This document shows, in pieces, positions 23,290 to 34,974 of a stretch of DNA of 64,000 nt. Each line of letters begins with the position of its first letter. Within the stretch, counting starts at the first letter, position 1. Under the pieces are notes generated by a model, which was given only the letters and a program-made list of their open reading frames with translations, was not told where the DNA came from and searched no databases. A program made the translations under genes and the position numbers. This DNA comes from Hofstenia miamia (taxonomy: Eukaryota > Xenacoelomorpha > Acoela), in the NCBI GenBank assembly GCA_004352715.1, contig SCFE01000035.1, positions 805,754 to 869,753 of the forward strand. The letters run 5' to 3'.

Positions 23290-23631
23290 TTAGATTTCAA
23301 CAAATGATTGAGAAATGAATGATTCAATAGATCCTGAATCACTTAGGGCTCTAGTGGGAATAGTGTCATTGATTAATATTGTAGAATATACAGTGGCTAT
23401 AAAAGTTGAAGTAGAGTAGGTATTGATGGCACTAAGTACTGCAACATCAAGTAAGTTATTAATATCTTTGTACTTGTAGAAAATAGCAGCACTGGGTGAT
23501 ATACAAGCCTTGGTCCAGTGAGTGTTTTTGAAACACTTTCTGCATTTGCCTGATCTTGCTGAATAGTGAGTATGATCAGTCTTGTCACAGAAGTAACAGT
23601 TAGAAATACAATTCAATGTTTTAGAAGCCAC
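23290..23631 (-). pseudogene. Nucleocapsid and protease fragment of minus-strand Ty3-type element
   Basis: An open frame of 113 codons starts with a double zinc-knuckle-like region CYFCDKTDH...CRKCFKNTHWTKAC and runs into ALSDSGSIESFIS, which is the protease active site in the DSGS form seen in one group of invertebrate Ty3 elements. The downstream RT piece lies at 22639-22910. The first knuckle is typical of that group (CyFCg...H.R). Frames are broken before and after. Confidence 0.8.
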
Positions 23632-23789
23632 TACAGCTATAATAACTTTACTGCTTTTTTGATTTATTTTAGATTCTTGTCAATGCTTAATTTGATTGGA
23701 ATAGGTATAATTGCTATAACATTCTTCCTTTTCCTTTATGCTGTAGGGGTGAGGGATTCCTATAATCACTCCTGATCAATTCATACTAT

Positions 23790-25075
23790 TGTTAATCCAG
23801 TGACTCTGGTTTTAATAACTGTAACATTCAGTTCAGGTTGGGAGTATATGATGTTAGAGGGTTTAAGCCTGATGCAGAACCATGCAAGAGAAGAAACTTG
23901 GCAACTGCTCCATTCTTCAAGGAAACCTCATGGTTCACCAATGAGACTCACAGCACAGGAATAGTGTTCTCAGTGATATTGTGTTATTTGTAACCTTGTA
24001 ATTTATTGCATTGATTACCCTTTTTATTATCAGTGAGCAAATAAAGAATGATAGCTCAACCAGGATGCTTTAGCTTATTATAATTCCTTACATATAATAT
24101 CCCTACATTTATAAATTTACATGAAAGCCTGGAATACATGTGAGTAATCAATGCTGCTAGCAGAAAGCATGAAATGATCAATGGTTGGTTGGTTGAGATA
24201 CAATCTAATACAGCAACACTATAGATAATGTAAGCTGACTGGCAGTGATTGGGGCTCATATGCACCTCATATGTATAATAAGTTTCATTATTAGTAACAG
24301 CAAATTTGGTTCTAAATAGGGTTAGCCTACATTGAGTTATCAGATACATGTCTTATTTGTGAATGAATCAAGTGAAAGCTACAACAGATAAAAACCCCTA
24401 ATCATAACCTTAATGTAAGAGCACATTGGTAGTCCTGGCTGCAGGCTGCACTGCACTTTTGAAAGGCTGTATTGTGCAGCTGCTTTGAAATACCTTTAGC
24501 CAGATCTGGGGACCACCTGCAGAATACTCTCATGCTTGAATTTTTAGCTTTCCATCAATATAATTAAATAACCTGAATAAAAATAACAGAGTAAATCCAG
24601 TAAAATTTGTTCATCACAATCACAACCATTACTGCATATTTATACTAAATTTTTGTAAATAATTAAACAATCATTGAGTACCTGTTCTTTAATGTTGTTG
24701 ACAGTTTTCCCTCTTTTTCTTTAACTGCTGATTTTGCACAATCTCAGCATTAATTAGCTCATGTGAGTTCATCTTTTAGTATTTTGTCAAACTGTTTTGT
24801 TGATATAACTAATATCAAAACTGGACTGTATATGATTGTACAAAGTAATCAAATGATAATAACTGTGTATTTATAATTTAATCAAATTATTATATTGTTA
24901 GTCTTATTTGTGTCCTTAGTTTCTCTTTATTTGACAACACAAGGATAATTAAATTTAGTTGCACTAGTATTCTTAACATAAGCCAATGACAACTCTACAG
25001 CCATTGCTAAGGATATGCATTGGTATTATTTAGCTCAAATAATCTAGCATGAAAAACATCAGAAACAAGTTCAGC
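23790..25075 (-). other. Degraded gag region of the minus-strand Ty3-type element
   Basis: Lies between the gag piece at 26223-26460 and the nucleocapsid at 23631. Only very short matches can be followed, so this is assigned mainly by position. No other gene seen. Confidence 0.3.
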
Positions 25076-25079
25076 CAAC

Positions 25080-26222
25080 TGTAACATCCTCTACCAGGTG
25101 TCATTACTATTTATCTCCTTTTATTGTGTAACACTAGTCATAGTTTTGTGGGTAGGGATTTACTTAATTAGATACTGCTTTGGCTTTTGTTTCTACTAAC
25201 ACAATGTAACTAGATTTAACTGTTCACTATTTAGGTGATGAAGCCATGCAACAGTTTCTTTGATGATTGATGGTGGGCATCTGCCTGAAGCTGATCTCCA
25301 CATCCAGTTTCACCAAATCCTTCAATATTCCACTTGGTTGAGTTCCACACCTCAGCTCATCAATACAGTTTATGTGTACCTTATCCTAGCTCAGTGCATA
25401 CTCAAGACATGACACAATTTTAACTTAAACTCTATTTTGTAAAAGTGTTCTATTTGTTTGCAACCTGACTTGTTACTAGCTGCTTGCTTGATACTACATG
25501 TAGCCATTACTGAAATATATTGGCATTTTTAAATATATTAGTATTGAGCAGCTTCCTAACTTAAATTAATACATGTACAGTCACTTTATTGGTCATTTAT
25601 TGGTCATTAATTTGGATCTAAAATAGTATTAATATATTTCCTAGGTTTTGGTAATCCAACAATTTGTTCACAGTTAATTATTTTGATACATGTATTAAAT
25701 GATCACTAGTCAGCTAATCAAGAGAAAAACTCCTACACCTAACATATGTGCACTTTCATGGTCTGGCACATGGAACCTTGAATCATTCTCTATGATGGAT
25801 CCAGACCACTACTAAACACCACTCAATTAGCTTAACATTGTATTAAATAATCCAACTGTTATAGTAGAACAAAATAAGAATTCTGAATAAAATTCTTTAT
25901 CAATTGCTTACAGTATTTAATTTGTATTTATAGTAATTCCAGAAAAGTACCTGTCAATTTCAAATTTAAACTTTTCTTCTGCCAAGATGGCGGCTAAAAA
26001 TAATGGAAGCAAATTTGCCCCCTCATTTTGCCAAAAGTATTAATATCAACTGATACTAATCTCTCATTTCTGACACATATTGTTTCTTAGTTGCATAATA
26101 CAAATAAATCTAAATTAATCTAATTGATCTAAATACAATATTTCTAATCATTGTTTCTTTGATTTTATTCTCACATTTCTCAAGGTTGCAGCTTATTTTT
26201 GATTTGTTTGGATGATGCTACA
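25080..26222 (-). repeat. Solo family B LTR with 5-bp target duplication
   Basis: 1143 bases with inverted termini TGTAACATC / GATGCTACA. CCAAC stands on both sides (25075-25079 and 26223-26227), a good target duplication. It interrupts a minus-strand gag: without it, LFLRDTLL is followed by AELVSDVF. Confidence 0.78.
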
Positions 26223-26460
26223 CCAACAATGTATCTCTTAGGAAGAGACTAGAATGTTCTACTTCATTGAAATCAGTGAAATTACATATCTGCCCAAGAA
26301 TCTTAAGTCTATTAACAAATTCATAGAATGATTCACTTGTACTTTGCATGCATACCAGAAGCTGATGTGAATATATTGTGAGAAAATATTTGATGAATTG
26401 TTTATCCATCATTGTAAGGGCCTCATCAAAATTGGTTGCTGAATTTTAAATATTAAAAAT
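26223..26460 (-). pseudogene. Ty3-type gag fragment cut by a solo LTR
   Basis: Minus-strand open frame with STSESFYEFVNRLKILGQIC and SLFLRDTLL, the pattern of the retroelement capsid (ExxxxFVxRLxxLAxxCxF...IRDxLL). The frame runs into the LTR at 26222. Probably part of the same element as the protease at 23290 and RT at 22639. Confidence 0.6.
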
Positions 26461-27046
26461 ATCTGGACCAGCATGACAACAAAGGGGGGCCAATTTGTGA
26501 GTTGAATCTGTAAATTCATTGATATGTGAGGGAAGGAGGGGCTTGAATTTCATTTTTAATAATATTGTAATAGAATTAGCTTGCTAACAAAGCTTTTAGT
26601 CAATAAATATACTGCTTGGAATAGATTATGATAATCACTAGATTTACATTATCAAGTAATTTAAATATGTAAGTTACAGGTGTTGTTTTTATGACACATT
26701 GGTTAAATACAATTGAGGAACTTGTACCAAGAAAAAATATATAACTTGAAAAGCCAATTGTGTATGGAAAGTTTGATAAAAATGTGGATGAGCAAGTAAT
26801 ACATGATGAATGCATGATGGTAATTGGCCCATGAATTAATATAAAGACTTTCATTAAATGAATGGTACAATGACTAAGGAGAACAACTTGACACTGATAT
26901 GCATTTTTGAATGACAAATAGGATCATCAGAAGCATTTTATACAAAAGAAGAATTATGGGGGATGTCTAATATATGTTAGAATATGAAACTTCTTGAAGA
27001 CATGTATTTGGAAAGAAAATTTGACCCCATTACAATTCAAGCTCAA

Positions 27047-28145
27047 TGTAGCATAATCCAAAACTAACTAAGCTGCTAAAAAAAGAATAGTCAGTCAAAG
27101 ACAAATTAAGATCAAATTGAAACTTGATTAGAAATTAATTATGAATTAGTTATCATCTTAATTACTTTTGTATGATGCAACTAAGAATTTATTAGTGAAA
27201 AAATTAAAATTAGTATTTGTTGATTCAACCAAGGGTGTGAACTTGCTTCCATTATTTTTAGCCATCTGCCAGATAAACAATTTGAAATTCAAATTGATAT
27301 ATACTTTTTGAGTTTGAATATAAAAAGAGCAGAACCACAATTCCTATTTTTAGTTTAATATGGTTTGATTAATAATTACAATGTTCAGCTAAACAGTTTG
27401 TGCTCAGTAGTGGCAGGATCCCACAATGGGAACTATTCTTGGTTCCTTGTTCCCAACCATGAACCCACACTTAAGTTAGGTATACAATTAGGAGTTTTTC
27501 TTCCCATTTAGCAAACTATCAATTCCTTCTTACATGTATCAACAATAATGAACTCAATATAATGCTGTAATCCAAACATAGGTTTTTATAATTATATTCA
27601 AACTAGGTCTAAATTAATGATGATAATGTGACCAATAATGTGACCTTGTATATATCATTTATTACATGTAGTTTAGGAAGCTGCTATTTATCTATCTTAT
27701 TTAAGTAAAGCCAATATATTTTAGTAATGGCAAATCATGTATTTATTTAAACAAACAGCTAGTAACAATTGAGGTTGCAAGTACATAGTACACTTTACAA
27801 AACAAGCCTTGAGTAAGCACTGAGCTAGGATAGGGCACACATAAGTTTCTTCACTGAGCTGAGAGTCAAAACCAACTCAACAGCAATGAAGAGGAGTGAT
27901 TGTTATTTGGCTTGGAGTTCAGTTTCAGGCAGAAGCTCAACCATTGAACAGCTGTCAAAGACACTGCAAAGCCTTCTCACCTAAATAGTGTTGGTTACAT
28001 CATGCATTAATTATAGTTACTGGAGTATATATAACATAAAGGCTAAGCAGTTTGAGAAAAGTACATCTTTAACCCCTAATTTACCATAAAATCATATTGC
28101 AATAATTTAGGGAATGGATATCAAGGCCTGGTAGAAGATGCTACA
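27047..28145 (+). repeat. Solo family B LTR with 4-bp target duplication
   Basis: 1099 bases from TGTAGCATAATCC to AGATGCTACA, flanked by TCAA on both sides (27043-27046 and 28146-28149). Sequence on the two sides can be read as one continuous frame once the LTR is removed (DPITIQAQ then HWEITEEKEIAVFDEF), which supports a clean insertion into an older element. Confidence 0.78.
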
Positions 28146-28149
28146 TCAA

Positions 28150-29150
28150 CACTGGGAGATTACAGAAGAGAAAGAGATAGCAGTCTTTGATGAATTTGAG
28201 AAGCTTTTCTAACTGGGTATAATACCTTGGAAGTTTGATGGAAGATAATTATACGATCTCACCTATGAAGATGCTTTTAACTGAAGCATACAAACTTGAG
28301 GAAATTAAGATTTAGTGTGCATGTTAGTGAAATTGTTTATATACAAGACGGCTTTACATAGTCTGTTATAAAACTCTCTCTACTAGATTTTGACAAGATA
28401 TAGGCAGAGCCACTATTACCTATTCAGTAATTGTTGAAACTGTGAAATTATTTGCAATTGGAGACAATTTTACAACAATCAAGAAAAGAGCAACAAAAGA
28501 AAATTTGCTTTGTATACTGCTGATGAAATTTAACTGTCAACAATATTTAATCTGGGGTACAAAACATGAAATTACCCATTTCTGAAGAAACTAGAAAGGC
28601 TTTGCCATGACAATAACAAATGACAGGTGACAATAGGTATTTATTGTTCAAAAACTCAAAATTCAAGATATATTTGAAAAGGTATGATGACTTATCTACA
28701 GTTGTCTAATATAAAGAATGTCATTAAAGAACTTGACCACCATGTGCAAATACTTTTCTCTTACATAAATGATGTCATGTGAATCAATTGTTGTGAGTCA
28801 AAGTAATTACTATCATCAGTACTTGTGTTTCTGATGTGGATTGACTAACATAGGAGGATGTTTTGCATCATGTCTGTGTTTTGTAATTCTTTTACATTTA
28901 GGTTGTAATTGTGGGATACATTTTCCCATTTTTATTTTTGAAATTCAAAAAAATAAAGCAGAATTTCATCAATGTGATGTAGATGCCCTAATAACAACAA
29001 TGATTGTCCTAAGGAGCTTCAGTCTTAATGAAAGTCATCAATTAATACTGTTGTTAAAGATTAACATTTTAAGGAGGGAATATGTTGCAACAATGATTGG
29101 TTGCTTAACTGCCTGGAAAGCTTCAGGAGGAGTGATTATTCTACTAGTTT
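28150..29150 (+). pseudogene. Unclassified retroelement-like remnant
   Basis: The plus strand continues the frame interrupted by the solo LTR (EITEEKEIAVFDEFEKLF) and has a 103-codon open frame at 28841-29152 without a recognisable domain. Probably old gag sequence, judged by position and weak resemblance only. Confidence 0.3.
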
Positions 29151-29521
29151 AGGTTTGTAGAACCCACCTAAATGAAACCTAGGTATATGCATACTCAGAA
29201 ATAAATTGTTAATCAGTCATGTTGTCTTGTTTACATGTATATAGTGAAGAGCTTTGAGGATACACATGCAACACTGGCATAGGGCTTTGTATTTGACTTA
29301 TTATATAACAGATGAGGCAATAGAACTTTAAACAGTTAGGTGAGACAGAAATTAAGTTGTGAGAAAATCGTAACACTTTTGGTTGTAGATTTAACATATT
29401 ACATTAACTGTCTAAATAGATAGAGTGAAGAAGTGAAGTGAAATTGAGTCGGAAAAAGTCATTGATGGAGTCATTAACAATTTCACCCTAAATAACATCT
29501 GTTCTACACCATTTCCAGGTG

Positions 29522-29723
29522 ACATTTAGAAATCATCAACTAACATTTAGAAATAATCATTTTACAATTAGAAATAAAAAGCTACAATTAGAAATGGTCA
29601 ATTTACATTTAGAAATGAAAAAATACATTTAGAATTTGTCAATTAACATTTAGAAAGCGTCAATATTCATTTAGAAATCAAAACTAACATTTAGAAAAGC
29701 ATAGTTTACATTTAGAAATGAAA
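29522..29723 (+). repeat. 20-21 bp spaced tandem repeat running into a gap
   Basis: The core ACATTTAGAAA (or ACAATTAGAAA) recurs ten times at steps of 21, 21, 20, 21, 20, 21, 21, 20 and 21 bases. Between cores are 8-10 bases that vary but alternate between TCAA-rich and A-rich types. The array is cut by a 1000-base N run at 29724, so its full length is unknown. A minisatellite is the simplest reading. Confidence 0.85.
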
Positions 29724-30723
29724 NNNNNNNNNNNNNNNNNNNNNNNNNNNNNNNNNNNNNNNNNNNNNNNNNNNNNNNNNNNNNNNNNNNNNNNNNNNNN
29801 NNNNNNNNNNNNNNNNNNNNNNNNNNNNNNNNNNNNNNNNNNNNNNNNNNNNNNNNNNNNNNNNNNNNNNNNNNNNNNNNNNNNNNNNNNNNNNNNNNNN
29901 NNNNNNNNNNNNNNNNNNNNNNNNNNNNNNNNNNNNNNNNNNNNNNNNNNNNNNNNNNNNNNNNNNNNNNNNNNNNNNNNNNNNNNNNNNNNNNNNNNNN
30001 NNNNNNNNNNNNNNNNNNNNNNNNNNNNNNNNNNNNNNNNNNNNNNNNNNNNNNNNNNNNNNNNNNNNNNNNNNNNNNNNNNNNNNNNNNNNNNNNNNNN
30101 NNNNNNNNNNNNNNNNNNNNNNNNNNNNNNNNNNNNNNNNNNNNNNNNNNNNNNNNNNNNNNNNNNNNNNNNNNNNNNNNNNNNNNNNNNNNNNNNNNNN
30201 NNNNNNNNNNNNNNNNNNNNNNNNNNNNNNNNNNNNNNNNNNNNNNNNNNNNNNNNNNNNNNNNNNNNNNNNNNNNNNNNNNNNNNNNNNNNNNNNNNNN
30301 NNNNNNNNNNNNNNNNNNNNNNNNNNNNNNNNNNNNNNNNNNNNNNNNNNNNNNNNNNNNNNNNNNNNNNNNNNNNNNNNNNNNNNNNNNNNNNNNNNNN
30401 NNNNNNNNNNNNNNNNNNNNNNNNNNNNNNNNNNNNNNNNNNNNNNNNNNNNNNNNNNNNNNNNNNNNNNNNNNNNNNNNNNNNNNNNNNNNNNNNNNNN
30501 NNNNNNNNNNNNNNNNNNNNNNNNNNNNNNNNNNNNNNNNNNNNNNNNNNNNNNNNNNNNNNNNNNNNNNNNNNNNNNNNNNNNNNNNNNNNNNNNNNNN
30601 NNNNNNNNNNNNNNNNNNNNNNNNNNNNNNNNNNNNNNNNNNNNNNNNNNNNNNNNNNNNNNNNNNNNNNNNNNNNNNNNNNNNNNNNNNNNNNNNNNNN
30701 NNNNNNNNNNNNNNNNNNNNNNN

Positions 30724-31332
30724 TTTGTACGACGAATGGAGAAGGTGACAACATCATCAGAGCGAGTGCAGCAGGAATTAGAGAACTTAATGAAATCAAA
30801 AGGATCAAGATCCAATTTGCGAGTCAGTAGTCGATTGAACAGGAGGAGAACACAGGCATGGAAGTAGAGTGACAGCGGAAGAGTGGAGAATTGCAGGAGA
30901 GCGTCTTCATAGGCCAAAGGGGAAATCCATTTGAAAGCGCGTTTCTGGAAACGTTCCATGGAGTGGAACAAAGCCCGAGAAGGCCACCAACAAGGAGGCG
31001 CGAGGAATGGACTTGAACAAAGAGAGTTTCACAGCAGACGAAGTATTAAAAGAAACATTACCGAAAAGGGCAAATAGCGCGGAATTAGCTTTGCGGAGAC
31101 GCAAAGACACATGTCCAGTCCAATTTAAGTTTGCAGTTGAACGCGAAGATGAGTGTGATGAGGCGCAAAGTTCACAGGTAGAGGAAATACCAAATGTCTT
31201 GGTAGTGCTAAAATCAAGATGGTTGACAGAGGAAAAAGTAGACAAGTGCTCAAGATTAGAAGAAATGTTAGAAGCAAAAGACCAACCAAAATTTATTACG
31301 ATATACTGATGCTTCGTCAGGTTTTTGTGCAA
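30724..31332 (-). mobile_element. Non-LTR reverse transcriptase C-terminal fragment
   Basis: Two minus-strand frames joined by a frameshift. The first (31332-30907) has LNWTGHVSLRLRKANSALFA and LSLFKSIPRASLLVAF, matching the region after the YxDD block (W..H...R..KA....L and lyksivrp.l.Y). The second (30971-30724) has MERFQKRAFKWIS and TLPLSLYFHACVLLLFNRLL, matching ExxQxRAxKWI and LPLxxxxxxxDLLLFxKIL. It belongs to an APE-type non-LTR element and continues into the N gap. It looks like a different family from its neighbour at 31345-33500. Confidence 0.7.
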
Positions 31333-31344
31333 AATTTAGAATTT

Positions 31345-33500
31345 TTATACACCAATTAAATGTCTTTGATAGAAGCATACGATATTTAGCATTATGTCAG
31401 TTAAAAAAAACGCATATTGAAAATGAGACAAGCAGAATGCATGTATCAATGGTTTACGAATAATTGCTTGATATATACATATATACATATATATTGCAGT
31501 CATTTTTTGAATCTTTTTAAGTAGGAATTTTTTAAATTTTAATTCATTATCTATCTTAACTCCTAAATAGCTGCCTGATTCACTTTGCTTTATTGACTCA
31601 TTATTTATCTTTAGTTTTATATCATTTTTTAGATTTCTTTGTGCTTTTTGTGAAAAAATTATAAATTGAGTTTTTTTCAATATTTAGTTTTAGTCGATTA
31701 TTTTCAAAATGATTGTTTAATTTTTCTACATCTGTTTGGAGTTTTTTTGTAGCATTAAAAGCATTTTTTGCGGTACTTATTAGGCATGTGTCGTCGACAT
31801 ATTGGTAAATGTCGCTGTGTTTCACATTTTTAATTATATCATTTACATAAATTGCAAATAAAATAGGGCCAAGAACAGTACCTTGGTGCACCCCACGGTC
31901 AGTCGTAACATAATGTAACATCAGTCGGTAGTTGTTGTTATTTATCGGCCAGATCATGCGCTTTTCGTGTTGACTAGTTGTTTTCATGTTTGTAAATGTT
32001 GTAAATACGCATTGTATATAAGACATCCATCTGTAAATAGAGAAATAGTTTAACCGTGTCCTCTTGTTCAATAGAATCACCCCAGTGATTCTACAATAAC
32101 TTGATTTTTTGCTGTTTAGTATTACCAGCATTTGTCTGATTCTAGTAAGTTCATGATTAGAGTTATCACCAAAATTACAATTTACAAGCTTATCGTGCAA
32201 AATATCAAAATTCATGGAATTGAATGCCTTACTTAAATCTAATACTGCATGCATTATGAGATATATTAGACTTTATTTGTTGAGTAATAGATAGAATTGC
32301 ATCTTGGGCGCTAAGGCCATTGCGAAACCCAAATTGTTTATGCGATAGAATGTTTTCAGATTTTAGGAATGCGTTTATTTGAATATACAATAATTTTTCA
32401 AAGAGTTTGCTGAAAAGCTTTGTAATACACATGGATCTATATTTTTTTGCGTTTAAGTTGTCACCTTTTTTATATATATGACTTATATCGGAATAATGCA
32501 TTGATTAAATGCTATTAGTAATTGTTCTCCAAAAATATGAAAAAAACGTTTAATAACAAAAACGGGAGATTAAAAGAAGCGGTTGATTTGTTGATATCAA
32601 TTTTCTTAACAATGTTTTCTAATTCATTGATTGTAGTAAGTCTAAAGGAAAATTGTTTTGATTGTTTGAGACTATCAGAATTTTGTTTTTTCTTATAAGG
32701 TGGGAAACTGAAATTTCCACATTCTTTGAATGTTGAATTTAAATGATTTAGTATTTGAGTTTTGTCTGTTACGGTCGTATTATTGATGTTTAATTCATTT
32801 ATTTCGGATGAAAGACCTTTAGATTTTTTAATAAATTATTGAAATTTTTCTCGAATAGAATTTAATTGATTAAAGAATTTTTGCCGAGCTTCAGTTAAAT
32901 TTTTTGTTCTTAATTGCTCAATTACATTCTTTGATCTTTCGTAATTGGTCCAATTAGTCTTTGTCGGCTCGGATTTTGCAAGATTCTCGTTTAATTGATA
33001 CTAGTTCACGGACTTGATTATCTTCGGTGTTTGAAAAAGGAAATTTAATTGCTTTAATCTTAACCATTCGCTTCTTATAGGTGCAAATGTTTAATGTTTT
33101 GTAGATTCCTTTTGCAATGTAATTAATCATTAGAGGTAGAGAATTTAAGGTGAAAGTAAACTTAAATGGCGTGTTTTTAGGGCCTTTTCCATTTTCACCT
33201 GAGTAAGATAAATAGTCTCTTGTTTTTATGATTTTAAATTGCTTGCTCTTAGTAGTTTTGTTACCATTATATGTACACAGTGCATGATCAATAAGTGATT
33301 CAAACATTAAAGATTTAAAAGAAACTTCAGGATTAGTAAAAAACTAATCAATTAAATTGTTCATGCGAGTTGGACAAACCGTGTTTACACAATGAAGATT
33401 ACAAGTAGCAGACAATTCATTTATGGAATTTCGTTCATAAGAGTTAAATTAATTAATATTAAAGTCACCAAATATAATTAGTGATTAATTATGATTACAT
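31345..33500 (-). mobile_element. CR1/L2-type non-LTR element: endonuclease end plus reverse transcriptase
   Basis: Minus strand, from right to left: remains of an APE endonuclease end (IIFGDFNI near 33470, then SLIDHAL near 33290), a diverged linker, and an RT domain in three overlapping frames. RT landmarks are YRSMCITKLFSKLFEKL, QFGFRNGLSAQDAI, LDLSKAFNSMN (first catalytic Asp), HQGTVLGPILFAIYVND, the catalytic YVDD at about 31790, and SYLGVKIDNEL. A solo LTR sits inside the RT at 31914-32095. Several frameshifts, so inactive. The left end meets another RT fragment at about 31340, and the right end meets an R4/Dong-like piece at about 33520. Confidence 0.82.
31914..32095 (-). repeat. Short solo LTR inside the RT frame, with ATAA duplication
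   Basis: 182 bases from TGTAACATC to GTGATTCTACA, flanked by ATAA at 31910-31913 and 32096-32099. It cuts the RT between NSKKSSY and VTTDRGVHQG. The insertion plus duplication is 186 bases (62 codons) and has no stop on the minus strand, so the RT frame reads through. Termini combine the family B start with the family A end. Confidence 0.75.
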
Positions 33501-33523
33501 ATTTCAGATATTTCACTTTATAA

Positions 33524-34362
33524 TTTAGATAGGATAGGGTATAAGCTGGAGAAGAATGGTAGAGCAGTAAGTCACCTATGGCACATGGATGACCTGAAGA
33601 TGTATGCTAGTTCAAGGAAGATGTTGCAGAAGCAAGTGCAGACATTGGAGAAGGCAAGCAGAGATTCAGGGTTGGAGTTTGGATTAGGAAAGTGTGCAGC
33701 AGTGACAATGACTAGAGGAAAGTGTGTGGATGGGGAGGGCTTGAGGACAAGCAGTGGGGACAAGATTGAGGAAGTCAAGGAGGGGTACAAGTACTTAGGA
33801 GTAATAGAGAAGGACAGAACAGATCATGAGAAAATGAAGATAAGGCTAAGGAAAGAATACAAGAGGAGAGTAAGGAAGGTACTACAGAAGTCAGCATTGA
33901 ATGGGCAGAATAGTATAAAAGCAATTAATACATGGGCGATACCAGTGTTGAGATATTCGTGTCGAGATATTCCGCAGGAATAGTTAGGTGGAACAAGAAT
34001 GAACTGAGGGAGACAAGGAAGATACTAGCAGCAGAGAGAGCATTCAACTTAAATGGAGATGTAGATAGGCTGTACATGGCAAGACATAAAGGAGGAAAAG
34101 GAGGCTAAATGTGGAGGAAACTGTAGAAGCAGAAGCACTAGGGCTAAANTATACCAGAGTAGGATGGAATCAGAGAGACAAACAAGGTATAGGCAGAAGG
34201 CAATGCATGGAGAATACTGGAGGAACACAGAAAAGTGTGATAGAGAAGAGAGCAACAAGTGGTTAAAGAAGGCAGGACTGAAGAGAGAAACAGAAGCACT
34301 GATAATGGCAGCACAGGAGCAAGCAATAAGAACAAACTGGGTGAAGAAGCATATAGACAGAA
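33524..34362 (+). mobile_element. 3' half of an R4/Dong-like non-LTR retrotransposon
   Basis: Plus-strand frame with AVSHLWHMDDLKMYASS (YMDD-type RT centre, first residue His), GLEFGLGKCA, YKYLGVIEKD, then KAINTWAIPVLRYS and, after a frameshift near 33965, GIVRWNKNELRETRK, DVDRLYMARHKGG and AAQEQAIRTNWVKKHID. This is the RT second half and thumb of the R4/Dong group. It stops just before the C-terminal zinc finger and restriction-like endonuclease. A single N lies at 34149. It is GC-richer than its surroundings, like the 5' half at 7918-9066. Confidence 0.75.
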
Positions 34363-34803
34363 GAGTAGAAGTAAGTGATAAGTTATATATAGAGCTGATT
34401 GCAAAAATCGTCGCGCAGCCCCATACTTTTTAATATATAAAATATAAAAATCGGCATCGGCATATAAAATATAAATGAAATAAATATTACTTTTAAAACG
34501 TAATATGGATATGTCAAATTGTACCAAATCTAAAATAGTGGTTCTTCATCAAGACAAATGGAGGATTTTCAGTAAAATTTAAATTTAAATATTTTTAGCT
34601 AAAAATGTTAAATTTAGTTTAAATTCTTTAAAAATGAAACGACCATTAAAAAATATTTGCTAAATTTTGTAAAAATTCACTGTCTCTTTCTTGTCAGATG
34701 ATGTCACTACTTTTAAAATTCCCAGAAATTTTTAATATTCTTCTGACACCATTAGCCTTTTACGGTATTCGCTTGTTGCATTGAATTATCTTTTAAGATG
34801 AAT

Positions 34804-34974
34804 TTTGTTAATGCAACTTCTACCAATTTACCACTTGTATCTGATTTGATGGTAGCAGAATTTTTCACCAACTGTGCTGGATTCAACATTCCTGGCATTT
34901 CAAATACAAAGGCCAAAAGAGCTTCTCGCAAGAACTATGGTGATGAAGCTATTTCGCTTTGTCAAATTTCAGCA
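34804..34974 (+). pseudogene. Exon-like fragment of a transposon accessory protein
   Basis: A 57-codon frame starts at ATGAATTTTGTTAATGC and contains MVAEFFTNCAGFNIPG and KAKRASRKNYGDEAISLCQI. The second piece resembles the segment before a SWIM zinc finger in YqaJ-type nuclease proteins carried by ISL2EU elements, judged from memory of that family. The same sequence is repeated at 35614 and 36285 only because of contig overlaps. Confidence 0.4.

Noticed and set aside
23397-23588. Second minus-strand frame overlapping the nucleocapsid/protease piece
   Set aside because: Shadow frame without any motif; the overlapping frame has the zinc knuckles and DSGS.
29522-29723. CRISPR-like array (regular core with variable spacers)
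   Set aside because: Core is only 11 bases, spacers of 8-10 bases are related to one another, and the DNA is eukaryotic with no cas genes; a minisatellite fits better.
29684-30971. Long open frames on both strands of 370-419 codons
   Set aside because: Almost all codons are N; they are produced by the 1000-base gap. Only the outer part at 30724-30971 is real sequence.
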